Shown piece by piece: positions 35,851-49,227 of a DNA stretch of 64,000 nt. The stretch covers positions 3,908,820 to 3,972,819 of the forward strand of contig OZ026568.1 in NCBI GenBank assembly GCA_964020155.1. Reading direction: 5' to 3'. Positions within the stretch are counted from its first letter, which is position 1. Every line of letters starts with the position of its first letter. The position numbers were made by a program, and so were the translations under genes. The notes under the pieces were generated by a model. It did no database searches. It saw only the letters and a program-made list of their open reading frames with translations, and had not been told where the DNA came from. The stretch comes from Chondrilla cf. caribensis (taxonomy: Eukaryota > Porifera > Demospongiae > Chondrillida > Chondrillidae).

Positions 35851-38803
35851 CCAATATATATACTTTGTATGTAGATTTATATATAAGTGTATTACGCCTT
35901 GTGGTGATAACCTAAGCAATTTGAGATTTCTTTGCTGGTCACCATGGGCTACCTAGTGTCCATGCCTAACTCACCAACACAATTTCGGAAGCATTCTGAT
36001 TGTCCTGAGTGCGCTATAAGCCTCGTGGTGACAAGCCAAAAAATGTCAATTTTTTGAGTTGTCACCACGGCCTCTCCTGTGTGCACATAATGCATCATAG
36101 CTCAAATCCAAATGCACAGACACACTCCTGGACCTAGTAGCTACCTTCTGATTGCAAAAAAGATGCATTTTCATGTCAACCAAAACTTCCCCATATTACC
36201 AATATATATACTTTGTATGTAGATTCATATATAAGTGTATTACGCCTTGTGGTGATCACCTAAGCAATTTGAGATTTCTTTGCTGGTCACCATGGGCTAC
36301 CTAGTGTCCATGACAAACTCACCAACACAATTTCGGAAGCATTCTGATTGTCCTGAGTGTGCTATAAGCCTCGTGGTGACAAGTCAAAAATGTCAATTTT
36401 TTGAGTTGTCACCACGGCCTCTCCTGTGTGCACGTGATGCATCATAGCTCTAATCCGAATGCACAGACACACTCCTGGACCTAGTAGCTACCTTCTGATA
36501 GCAAAAACATGCATTTTGATGCCGACCAAATTTCCCCATATTACCAATATATATACTTTGTATGTAGATTTATATATAAGTGTATTACGCCTTGTGGTGA
36601 TAACCTAAGCAATTTGAGATTTCTTTGCTGGTCACCATGGGCTACCTAGTGTGCATAACAAACTCACCAACACAATTTCGTAAGCATTCTGATTGTCCTG
36701 AGTGCGCTATAAGCCTCGTGGTGACAAGCCAAAAAATGTCAATTTTTTGAGTTGTCACCACGGCCTCTCCTGTGTGCACGTGATGCATCATAGCTCTAAT
36801 CCGAATGCACAGACACACTCCTGGACCTAGTAGCTACCTTCTGATAGCAAAAAAGATGCATTTTGATGCCGACCAAAATTTCCCCCTAGTGCCAATATAT
36901 ATACTTTGTATGTAGATTTATATATAAGTGTATTACGCCTTGTGGTGATAACCTAAGCAATTTGAGATTTCTTTGCTGGTCACCATGGGCTACCTAGTGT
37001 GCATAACAAACTCACCAACACAATTTCGTAAGCATTCTGATTGTCCTGAGTGCGCTATAAGCCTCGTGGTGACAAGCCAAAAAATGTCAATTTTTTGAGT
37101 TGTCACCACGGCCTCTCCTGTGTGCACGTGATGCATCATAGCTCTAATCCGAATGCACAGACACACTCCTGGACCTAATAGCTACCTTCTGATAGCAAAA
37201 ACATGCATTTTGATGCCGACCAAATTTTCCCCATATTACCAATATATATACTTTGTATGTAGATTCATATATAAGTGTATTACGCCTTGTGGTGATAACC
37301 TAAGCAATTTGAGATTTCTTTGCTGGTCACCATGGGCTACCTAGTGTGCATAACAAACTCACCAACACAATTTCGTAAGCATTCTGATTGTCCTGAGTGC
37401 GCTATAAGCCTCGTGGTGACAAGCCAAAAAATGTCAATTTTTTGAGTTGTCACCACGGCCTCTCCTGTGTGCACGTGATGCATCATAGCTCTAATCCAAA
37501 TGCACAGACACACTCCTGGACCTCGTAGCTACCTTCTGATAGCAAAAACATGCATTTTGATGCCGACCAAAATTTCCCCATATTACCAATATATATACTT
37601 TGTATGTAGATTTATATATAAGTGTATTACGCCTTGTGGTGATAACCTAAGCAATTTGAGATTTCTTTGATGGTCACCATGGGCTACCTAGTGTGCATAA
37701 CAAACTCACCAACACAATTTCGTAAGCATTCTGATTGTCCTGAGTGTGCTATAAGCCTCGTGGTGACAAGCCAAAAAATGTCAATTTTTTGAGTTGTCAC
37801 CACGGCCTCTCCTGTGTGCATGTGATGCATCATAGCTCTAATCCAAATGCACAGACACGCTCCTGGACCTCGTAGCTACCTTCTGATAGCAAAAACATGC
37901 ATTTTGATGCCGACCAAAATTTCCCCCTATTACCAATATATATACTTTGTATGTAGATTTATATATAAGTGTATTACGCCTTGTGGTGATAACCTAAGCA
38001 ATTTGAGATTTCTTTGCTGGTCACCATGGGCTACCTAGTGTCCATGCCTAACTCACCAACACAATTTCGGAAGCATTCTGATTGTCCTGATTGCGCTATA
38101 AGCCTTGTGGTGACAAGCCAAAAAATGTCAATTTTTTGAGTTGTCACCACGGCCTCTCCTGTGTGCACGTGATGCATCATAGCTCTAATCCGAATGCACA
38201 GACACACTCCTGGACCTAGTAGCTACCTTCTGATAGCAAAAACATGCATTTTGATGCCGACCAAAATTTCCCCATATTACCAATATATATACTTTGTATG
38301 TAGATTTATATATAAGTGTATTACGCCTTGTGGTGATAACCTAAGCAATTTGAGATTTCTTTGCTGGTAACCATGGGCTACCTAGTGTGCATAACAAACT
38401 CACCAACACAATTTCGTAAGCATTCTGATTGTCCTGAGTGCGCTATAAGCCTCGTGGTGACAAGCCAAAAAATGTCAATTTTTTGAGTTGTCACCACGGC
38501 CTCTCCTGTGTGCACGTGATGCATCATAGCTCTAATCCGAATGCACAGACACACTCCTGGACCTAGTAGCTACCTTCTGATAGCAAAAACATGCATTTTG
38601 ATGCCGACCAAAATTTCCCCATATTACCAATATATATACTTTGTATGTAGATTTATATATAAGTGTATTACGCCTTGTGGTGATAACCTAAGCAATTTGA
38701 GATTTCTTTGCTGGTCACCATGGGCTACCTAGTGTCCATGCCTAACTCACCAACACAATTTCGTAAGCATTCTGATTGTCCTGAGTGCGCTATAAGCCTC
38801 GTG
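35851..38803 (-). repeat. satellite C block, reverse orientation, ~8.5 units of 345-348 bp
   Basis: Marker GTGTATTACGCCTTGTGGTG recurs at 35887, 36235, 36580, 36928, 37275, 37622, 37969, 38316 and 38663, a period of 345-348 bp with very high identity. It is the reverse complement of the C units at 33336-34317 and 40286-41050. Repeated 63-codon open frames are by-products. Confidence 0.95.
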
Positions 38804-39940
38804 GAGAGGGGACGTGTCAACTTGATATTTTAGACAGAGATAGCTGGGTAGGTGAACTAACTTCTGAAACAATTCCCATCTCACTAGGTGGCCTGTAACC
38901 CCAGTTACATTCGGAGGTGCTTAATCTTATTTCAATGTATGGGAGAGTATAGGAGAGAAAACGCTAAGCACCTTTTTGCATAGCTCATGGGGGAGGGGGC
39001 GTGTCAACTTGATATTATATACAAACCTAGCTGGGGATGTGAGCTAACTTCTGAAACAATTCCCATCTCAATAGGTGGCTCGTAACCCCAGCTACATGGG
39101 AAGGTGCTCAATATTTTTTCAATGTATGGGAGAGTACGCATAGGAGAGAAAACGCTAAGCACCTTTTGACATAGCTCATGGGGGAAGGGGGGTGTCAACT
39201 TAATATTCTAGACAGACCTAGCTGGGGACATGAGCTAACTTCTGAAACAATTCCCATCTCAATAGATGACCTGTAACCCCAGTTACATTGGAAGGTGCTC
39301 AATATTATTTCAATGTATGAGAGAGTATAGGAGAGAAAACGCTAAGCACCTTTTTGCATAGCTCATGGGAGAGGGGGCCTGTCAACTTTATATTTTAGAC
39401 AGAGATAGCTGGGGACGTGAACTAACTTCTGAAACAATTCCCATCTCAATAGGTGGCCTGTAACCCCAGTTACATTCGGAGGTGCTTAATATTATTTCAA
39501 TGCATGGGAGAGTATAGGAGAGAAAACGCGAAGCACCTTTTTGCATAGCTCATGGGAGAGGGGGCGTGTCAACTTTATATTTTAGACAGAGATACCTGGG
39601 GACGTGAACTAACTTCTAAAACAATTCCCATCTCAATAGGTGGCCTGTAACCCCAGTTACATTTGGAGGTGCTCAATATTATTTCAATGTATGGGAGAGT
39701 ATAGGAGAGAAAACGCTAAGCACCTTTTTGCATAGCTCATGGGAGAGGGGGCGTGTCAACTTGATATTTTAGACAGAGATAGCTGGGTAGGTGAACTAAC
39801 TTCTGAAACAATTCACATCTCAATAGGTGGCCTGTAACCCCAGTTACATTCGGAGGTGCTTAATCTTATTTCAATGTATGGGAGAGTATAGGAGAGAAAA
39901 CGCTAAGCACCTTTTTGCATAGCTCATGGGTAGAGTGTGT
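38804..39940 (-). repeat. satellite A block, reverse orientation, ~6 units
   Basis: Abrupt junction with the C block inside the sequence GCCTCGTGG|AGAGGGGACG at 38804. Units match those at 34318-35850. Confidence 0.9.
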
Positions 39941-40285
39941 GTCTTGTCTTTTAAGCAAAAGGTGCTTAACCTTTTTTGATCCTATACCTTCCGATACATT
40001 AAATATTATTATTAAACACATCGGCATGTAGTTAGGGTTAGGGACTACCTACAGAGACGAAAATTGTTTTATAACATACGTAGTATATGTCCACATCTAA
40101 ATCTCCATATATTATCATGTTGACACACCCCCTCTCCCATGAGCTACACAAATAAGTGCTAAATGTTTTTTATCCTATACCTTCCATACATTAAAACATA
40201 TTAAGTACCTCCGGGTGTAGTTAGGGTTAGGGACTACCTATGGAGACGAAAATTGCTTCATAAGTTAGTATAAGTTAGTATCTAT
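39941..40285 (+). repeat. satellite A block, forward orientation, ~2 diverged units
   Basis: Head-to-head with the preceding reverse A block: AAGCACCTTTTTGC ... AAAAGGTGCTTAA around 39900-39970. Units are clearly more diverged than elsewhere. Confidence 0.8.
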
Positions 40286-41050
40286 GATGCATTATGTGCA
40301 CACAGAAGAGGTCGTGGTGACAAGCACAAAAATTGACATTTTTTTGCTTGTCACCACGAGGCCTATAGCACACTCAGGACGGTTTGTATGCATTCGAAAT
40401 TGTGTTTGTGAGTTTTGCTAGGACACTGGGCAGCCCTTGGTGACAAACATTGGGATGTCAAATCACCTCAGCGATCACCACACGACATATTACACTTATA
40501 TTGAAATGTACATACAAATGTATAATGCTATGGGCCATATGGACACCTGGGAGAATTTTCATCAGCAACAAAACCTATCGTTTTTGTTATCAAAAGGAGC
40601 ATATTAGTTCCAGGAGTGTGTCCGTGCATTGGTATTAGATCAATGATGCATTATGTGCACACAGGAGAGGCCGTGATGACAAGCATAAAAATTGACATTT
40701 TTTGGCTTGTCACCACGAGGCCTATAGCTCACTCAGAACATTTTGTATGCATCCGAAATTGTGTTGGTGAGTTTGGCACGGACACCGGGCATCCCTTGGT
40801 GACAAGCATTAGGATTTTAAATCACCTGAGTGATCACCACAAGGCGTATTACACTTATATTGAAATGTACGTACAAATGTATAATGATATGTGCCATATG
40901 GACACCTTGGAGAAATTTCGATTGGCAAAAAAACCCATCATTTTTGGTATCAAAAGGAGCATATTAGTTCCAGGAGTGTGTCCATGCATTCGTATTAGAT
41001 CTATGATGCATTATGTGCACACAGGAGAGGCCGTGATGACAAGCATTTAT
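40286..41050 (+). repeat. satellite C block, forward orientation, ~2 units
   Basis: Two ~360-bp units with the GTGACAAGC ... GCTTGTCACCACGAGG hairpin. The array stops at 41047 after GTGATGACAAGCAT. Confidence 0.9.
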
Positions 41051-41329
41051 TGACCCCGCATTTTCACGATGGTTTTCAACGATTTCACTGCTAAAACAAG
41101 TAAATTGAGTTGAAAAAATTTTGGGCTGCCACTAAGCTTGATATAGACCTGAAAAAACAGTTTCTAATTGTGTGATACTCACTGATATTATGTACTTGCC
41201 ATAATAATCTGTTCTATTTTTCAGGTATCATAATATAATGATCACAACGGAATAAAAGATATGAAACAAGAGTACTAGGAACTATAATTAAAAAAGATCA
41301 CCCACTCAGTGTCCAAGACACCTACATAT

Positions 41330-41583
41330 GGAGAGCTTTACAGGGACTTTCCACAGAGAATGTGTACTTGCGTCATTCCACAAATGCAGAAGACACTATT
41401 CTAGCTGGGAGGTCAGCCGCGAGTCCCAAAGCTCCCCCCTACGGTTCTTTGTAGAGAGTATTGCGACTGACCACCAGGAAGTGAGCTCTTTTTTTTCAGA
41501 GAAAAAAACCGTCCTTTTGAGGATTCGAACCCGCGACCTGGAGCCTAGAGTCGTGTCACCTGACCACCCCGCCACCGTGACCT
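41330..41583 (-). mobile_element. possible tRNA-derived SINE
   Basis: On the - strand, 41583-41521 reads like a decayed tRNA. A-box-like TGGCGGGGTGGTCAGG (41574-41559) is followed about 30 nt later by a perfect B box GGTTCGAATCC (41531-41521). The acceptor and T stems do not pair properly, so it is not a working tRNA. A T-rich/A-rich tract and a tRNA-unrelated tail follow. The 3' boundary is uncertain. Confidence 0.4.
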
Positions 41584-41816
41584 ATCTATTTTATTATTAT
41601 TATCTGCGCTATTTAAAGTTGCCCTAAATATTCAATTCGAAAAATAGGCCGCCCCAGGCACTGGAATTACTTGATCGTCTCTAATAGGTTTAGAAGAACC
41701 TTCGCTGAAGATTTGAAGTTCGTTGAAGCCTTTACGCTCGAATTCTAGCCCAAATTCTAATTGTCGATGCTTTGAAATCGGCCATTTTTCTCGCAATATA
41801 ATTAGATGTAGATAAA

Positions 41817-42726
41817 ATGGCGTTACAGAAGCCTGGTATTAGAAAAAGGTTGGAAGCTCTTACAAACGTTATCCGCTCAGTAGACAAAGAAGATGCGGCG
41901 ATTGAAAACATACAGAAGCACCTTAGAGAAGTCGAAGGTGATCCTAATTTCAAAGAGGAGACTGGCTTCGATTTCCCTACCCGAGAAAGTGGATTTTGGT
42001 TCAACTGTGGCCCTTTGAGTTTCCAAGAAGATTTGAAGGGAAAAATTGTTGTTCTCGACTTTTTCACGTACTGCTGTATAAATTGTATTCACATTTTACC
42101 CGATTTGGCCAGTCTCGAGGCAAAGTACCCCATCGAATCAGGGGTTGTTGTAGTGGGTGTACACTCGGCTAAGTTCAACAACGAGAAGGTTTCCGACAAC
42201 ATCAAGAATGCCATCTTGCGTTACAACATCACTCACCCCGTTGTCAATGATCCTGACGCGATGCTCTGGGATCAGTTAGCCATCACGTGTTGGCCGACCC
42301 TGGTGATCTTTGGTCCCCAAGGTAATCTCCTCTACACCATCATTGGTGAAGGGCATCAAAAAGAGCTGATGCTCTTTGTCGACCAAGCTGTTGGATATTA
42401 CAAAAATATACAGAAGCTCAGTAACCATCCTCTACCAATTTCACTGCTAAAAGATTCCATGCCGGCCTCGAAACTTCGTTTTCCTGGGAAAGTGTGTGTT
42501 CAGGGCTCCAAACTGTTTGTCTCGGATTCCGGACATCATCGAATTTTGGAGGTTGAGATCCCGGGAGGGCATGTCACGAAGGTGATTGGGAGTGGGCGGG
42601 CAGGGTTGAAGGATGGACCATCCTCAGAAGCATGCTTCAACTCTCCCCAGGGACTGGCCCACCACGACGTATTCCTGTTTGTAGCTGACACTGAAAACCA
42701 TGTCATCAGAAAGGTTTGTATGTATT

Positions 42727-42761
<35 letters not shown>

Positions 42762-45700
42762 ACTTGTACGTGTCAGTATTATATCTCTCAGTGTACATGT
42801 TGTGTGTTCAAGTGTACATGTGGGAATGTAGAGGTACTGATGTACATTTGAATTTCGTCCTTGTTTTGCAGATCGACCTGACTACCTATGTCGTGTCCAC
42901 TATAGTGGGCACTGGTAGTCAAGGAAACGATAAAGAAGGTGGCCGCATTGGAGTCGATCAACCCATCTGTTCGCCGTGGGATTTGGCACTCAGTCGTTCA
43001 CCCGGTTAGTACACGCCCATGTATGCGTACTGCTGTGGATCTGTACTCATGTGTGCACACAGAAAGTTCACCTGTTCCCATTGTGTACTTTTATTCATGC
43101 TTATAGTTGTGCTTGCTTCCATGCTTATATACATGTGTGTCCCTATATCCATGCTTGTATCCGTGCTTATTCACATGTATGTGTGCCTATATCCATGCTT
43201 GTATCCGTGCTTATTCACATGTATGTGTGCCTATATCCATGCTTGTATCCGTGCTTATTCACATGTATGTGTGCCTATATCCATGCTTGTATCCGTGCTT
43301 ATTCACATGTATGTGTGCCTATATCCATGCTTGTATCCGTGCTTATTCACATGTATGTGTGCCTATATCCATGCTTGTATCCGTGCTTATCCACATGTAT
43401 GTGTTCCTATGCACCCCAGGTTCAGAATCCTCAAATTTGCTTTTCATTGCTATGTCTGGTTCACACCAAATATGGGTCTATTTCTTGGAGAAGACAAAAT
43501 GGCTACAAGGAATGTGAGTTGGAATTTGCTTAAATGAATGTATTTTTCTTCTGTCAAAAATCCTTCAACTTTTGTTGTTGGATCATACAAAGAGAAAGAG
43601 AGGGAGATATGTAAACCGAGCCAACAGAGCATATGCTCAATATATCATGGGTCGACTATATATACACGATGTGTACTTAGGGTTGGGTGATTATGCAACA
43701 ATGTATTACTACTTCAGTGTAACAAGAACAAAGAGAATAGGGGTGGTCCTTCCCTTAACGAAATCATTGCCATTCTGACCACTATCAAGAGACTTGACTT
43801 GATAGTGGTCTTCAGTACCTGGTATACGTACACTGTGGAGGTATATTGTCCTCAATGTAGTCTTGTTGTGTGATGAGACTGAGGAGGATGTTGGGGTCTG
43901 GTGTCCCCTAGCTGATTATTGATGGGAAAATGTCATTTACAAACTTTCAACCGGCAGCTATCGCCATGGCAACATTGATTATCCTCAGTTTATTCTCATG
44001 TCCAGAAAGTTTACACGTGTCAACGTGTGGGAAATAGGAAATGTGGGTGTTCCCGACTCCCCCAAATCAACACAGTGACGATGAACTTGGAAGTTATTCA
44101 TGGATTAATTGTATTCATAGACTCTTGTGTGGAGTGCTGTTCTCAGCAGTCTTGTTGGCTGAGGGAGTCAACTCATTTGCATGGTATTCCAAATATCTGA
44201 AAAATACTTTGTCAACAGGATCAAAAATGATGTTTTTTGTTCTGTCATGATAATATATTTTCTCAATAATTGTAGCAGTTCAATGAAATTCCTTGTGGTT
44301 TTTGTTCAGGCACTTCTGCCCCTGTGATTTGAAAAGAATGTGATGACAGCTGCAGTATTTGTGTGTGGCACAGCTGGCACAGGTGGCACAGGTGGTGTCA
44401 TGTGTGTTGATCTCTGGTGTTGGTAGTGTTCTCCTGTGCTGGTGGTGCTAGTGGTGCTGGCGATGAAGGTGGTACTGGTGATGGAGGTGGTGCTGATGGT
44501 GCTAGTAGTGCTGGTGGTGCTAGTGGTGCTTATGATGGTGGTACTGGTGATGGTGGTGCTGATGGTGCTAGTAGTGCTGGTGGTGCTGATGATGGTGGTG
44601 CTGGTGATGGAGGTGGTGCTGATGGTGCTAGTAGTGCTGGTGGTGCTGGTGGTGCTGATGATGAAGGTGGTACTGGTGATGGAGGTGGTGCTGATGGTGC
44701 TAGTAGGGCTGGTGGTGCTGGTGGTGTCCCTGTGCCCGTCAATGGGATGTTTGATCCCTGCTACACACAATACACAAATGCACCTTTGTGTATGGGGGCA
44801 GCCACCAACTTGACATGTTTTATATTCAGCTGCCTTTGAGGTGTCACACCCAGACACTGGCACACACACACACACACGTGAATGCCAATTGTTCAGCAAA
44901 GGGTGGTATGTGTGTAGTTGCTTTGATTTGGCAAACATTTGTAAACCGTACCTTGAGGTACGGGCACGCAATTGAAGGAAACGCAACGATTCATGTAATT
45001 ACAATCCAACGAGGTGCAATAGACACTAGTCTCGCGTAGCCAGCCTCTTCTCCAGATCGGTTCCTTATTTGGAAGCCGAAACAGGAAAAGGGGCTGGCTA
45101 TGTGAGACTAAACAGACACTCAGCTATGATTGGCATCATCTCATGCTGTCCATTCTACACTTCTGGTGGAGAATTATTTGTAGGGATGACTCCTTTTGAT
45201 TAGTTGTGGAAGGGTATGTTAATTAGATTGATAATGACTGAACAGTTGAGCAATAGTGCACTGACTCAAAGTATTGTCGAATCTCACTATGTGGACCCCA
45301 ATCTCACTGTATGGCCCCAATCTCACTGTGTGGACCCCAATCTCACTGTGTGGACCCCAATCTCACTGTATGGCCCCAATCTCACTGTGTGGACCCCAAT
45401 CTCACTATGTGGACCCCAATCTCACTATGTGGACCCCAATCTCACTATGTGGACCCCAATCTCACTATGTGGACCCCAATCTCACTATGTGGACCCCAAT
45501 CTCACCTTGTGGACCCAAATCTCACTGTGTGGCCTATTTGATGTAATGACTACGGGTGGGACCTCAATTGCTAACATATGTTTGGAGGTAAACTGTTTAT
45601 AGAAACACTCGGCTTTTCTCCATGCAGCGAACACGAAGCTGGTGTGTGTGTAAGATTTTGTGGTTCTGGAGAAGAACTGAATAAGTACAACTCGTACCCT

Positions 45701-45868
45701 CACAAGGCGGGATTTGCTCAGCCCTCTGGTCTGGCGTTGTCTGACAATGGGTTCATGTATGTTGCTGACAGCGAGAGCAGTACTGTCCGTGCCGTGAAGC
45801 AGGACTCGGGGAGTGTGACCCGATGTGTGGGAGGAGGCCTCGATCCAACTGTGAGTGTGTATGTGTGT

Positions 45869-45926
<58 letters not shown>

Positions 45927-46274
45927 CAACATTGTGTGTGTCTGATAAGAATACAATGACATTTTGTTTGAAGTTTCTCTTCTTTGAATTTGCTTATGTT
46001 CATAGCATCAATACTACAAAGTCATAAGACCTCCATATGCTTGCTTATACATTTGTCTGACTTTTGTAGATATAACTACAGTACATTTTACTACATATAT
46101 GGATGAATGTATGCAGTAATAAATTGTGAATTGAATTTTTCAATTAGGATTTGTTTGCATTTGGTGACCGAGATGGTGTTGGTCGTGAAGTGAGGCTCCA
46201 GCATCCTCTAGGGGTTGCATGGGATGGCAAGGAGAAGGTATTGTACCTTGCAGACTCCTACAACCACAAGGTGA

Positions 46275-46344
<70 letters not shown>

Positions 46345-46378
46345 TGTGTGTGTGTGTGTGCATGTGTGTGTGTGTGTG

Positions 46379-46409
<31 letters not shown>

Positions 46410-46490
46410 CTCTGTGTGTGTGTGTGTGTGTGTGTGCACGTGTTTTATTGTGAGTGTGCGTGTGTACGTATGTGTGTGGGTGAGTGTGTT

Positions 46491-46524
<34 letters not shown>

Positions 46525-48492
46525 TGTTTGTGTGTGTGCGTGTGTGCGCGCACACGTGTTTTATTGTGAGTGTGCATGTGTACGTACGTATGTGTGTGGG
46601 TGAGTGCGGGTGGGCGTGTTGTACATCATGGAAGGTTCAGTATGTGCCGTTCATTATCAAATATGGTACATACTTAAGTTCGACATGTGTTGGATGACTC
46701 TATCCTAATATCTACACAATCAATTTGCAACCGCATGCAGCGGTAAGCCTGTTGTCAGGTTAATGAGGCATGAACCCAACAATTCTCTTCATTTTTGTAT
46801 CTTCCACGGTATGGCTATTGGTGCCCACAACGGATGCTCTCACAGATGGGATTCTGGTCTCTAAGAGACTACATCACTGCATGTTTTACGGGCATTCTAA
46901 ACTAGGTAAGAAGCCCCTGAAGATGTGAACTCGAGAGATGCCACCAAGTTGCCAATACTGTCGGTACCAGCTACCACACTTGTGTACATGAATTGTGAAG
47001 TTGTAAAAGCGAATGTGTGTGGAGGGGCTTCGGAATCACTTCATTTACTTCAAATTGAGTTCCACTCTTATCCAAGAGTACATGAGGCCACATGAGGTCA
47101 ACTGTTGGGTCAACTATAGCAAGAATGTGGTATGTCCACTACAGAAGTGAGGGGACATAAGGGCCACTGTACGACTGAAAGTACATGAGAGTCTTTAGTT
47201 CCACTATGATTGACTCCACACTCAAGTGCTCACGTCCTGATGCTAATTGTGTTTGATGTACACGTGGTACGCACCGTTTGACATCTACAAATAAGGAAGA
47301 AATACTTTCTGACTGTCATTTGTAGCTAATGGCCCTCGTGGGAGATCCCACTCGTGGTGTGTTACTCTGTCACCTCCATGCACGTACAAATGTATGTACA
47401 CAAGTGTATTCAGTGAGAAGACTTCATGTGGATGCAATGTGCTCCTCACAGTGACTGTTAGTTGAGCTATGGTTTTCCAAAGTGTGTTGAGGTCACATTA
47501 TGCAATACACATCCTGTACTGTACTATACTGGAGGAGTTTCATTTGTGTTCATGGGTATGTAGCGCAGTACACAGTGGAGCCTGTCTACAGTGGCCACCC
47601 TTGAGACCCGAAAAAGTGGTTGTTACAGAGAGGTGGCCCCTGTACGCAGGTTGAATTGTGTGTTTCTGGGACACAGACTCTTCTAGGACTTGGTAACCTG
47701 GCTGTTATAGGGAGGTGACCCAACAATACTACATCCATTATAAGCAGGTTTCACTGTGGATGTGTACGTAGGTGGTTTGTTGAGTAAATTACTGTACACA
47801 TGGCAAGAAATTGGTTACGTAAGTCCCAAAGTATGTTACACAATCTATGAAGTTGGTTATTTGAGACGTGAATTCTGTGGCTAGCTGTACTGTAAGTGCC
47901 GTCAGCTAAAAGTGCTGCATATGTGATTCCGGGAATAGTACACTAATTGGATCATATCAAGTTCCCTAAGCTCATTGAAGTGACGTAATTTAGAGTTCCA
48001 ATATGATTGTCATTCCAGGAATTCATAAATTGCCATAATCATCTTTATCTCCTAGCTTCAATGGGTTCCTGCTGGGACAGATTTCCTGTGTACAAATTCT
48101 TCCCCCTGTTCTGTTCTGTTCCCTCATTCACTCACTCGGTCTTTTTTTCACATCTGAGATTACCAGTACGTACATATAGGACCTTGGTAACATTATGTGT
48201 TTGGTCGTGATGACAGCTGGATTCCTGTTGGTAAGGTTTCCTGTGTAGCTCTGCTGTTGTTGTTTGTACAGCTGCGGGACAGTGTGTTATTGTAGGTGAT
48301 AGAAGTCATGAATATGCAGTCCTGTTGACAGTATACACAGCTCCCTTATGATTTCAGCTCCACTGCACAAGTTACACAATTTGAGGTGGGACTGTGTAAA
48401 TTATTTTGAGTCACAATGCAATTTTGATCAATAATTTGTCCTGATAAAATCCTTAACATGTGTACCATTTTACTGTATGCGTATGTGCATGC

Positions 48493-48527
<35 letters not shown>

Positions 48528-48919
48528 ACGTGTGTGTGATGGTATTGTTGAAGCATCGACAAATGAATCAAGGTTGAAGCATACGAAACACTGACAAGTT
48601 GTTGCTCCAGACACCACACCATACAATTGGGTATACCTACATCTAATTAAGACATGACCTTCACAAAGTCAACACTACATGTAGGCATACCAAAATGCTA
48701 TTGTGGTGACCTATTGAACAATAGTTAATGTGTGTTAATGTGTGGAGTGCCAGCTGCACAGTCTGTGGTATTTCGTCTTTGTTTTCTTAAGTGAACCATT
48801 TAGTGTTTGGTGTTTCCGAGGGATTCTTTCTACTGATAAGGTAAAGTAGTTGTTTATCTTGTGTAGATGGTTAATGGTTATATATGAAAGGGTATGATAA
48901 GGATAATGTATGTATGATT

Positions 48920-49010
<91 letters not shown>

Positions 49011-49136
49011 ATGTGTTGTGTGTATTGGATTGGACAGCTTATTTATTCAGGGGAAGCCTTTAGCCAATGGCTACTACACTAGGCACCCTGTAGTATATGT
49101 GTACGGTGTAGTGTGTGTGTGTGTTTGGTGGGTGTA

Positions 49137-49227
<91 letters not shown>

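Noticed and set aside
37153..38732. Three nearly identical 63-codon open frames about 694 bp apart
   Set aside because: They are the same stretch of the 347-bp satellite C unit. Other units are interrupted and there is no start context, conservation pattern or family match.
41521..41583. Functional tRNA gene on the - strand
   Set aside because: A and B boxes are good, but T-stem and acceptor-stem pairing fail, so it is listed only as a possible SINE head.
41328..41627. 99-codon frame upstream of NHLRC2
   Set aside because: Runs antisense through the tRNA-like sequence and poly-T; no protein family recognised.
43019..43537. Long open frames of about 170-185 codons across NHLRC2 intron 2 and exon 3
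   Set aside because: Created by a 44-bp minisatellite. Only 43420-43513 is coding, in the NHLRC2 frame.
44306..44986. Gly/Ala/Ser- or Thr-rich frames of up to 226 codons
   Set aside because: Triplet minisatellite (GGT/GCT) inside NHLRC2 intron 3, open on both strands.
45204..45602. Repetitive [13 protein letters not shown] frame
   Set aside because: 20-bp minisatellite read in three frames; intron 3 of NHLRC2.
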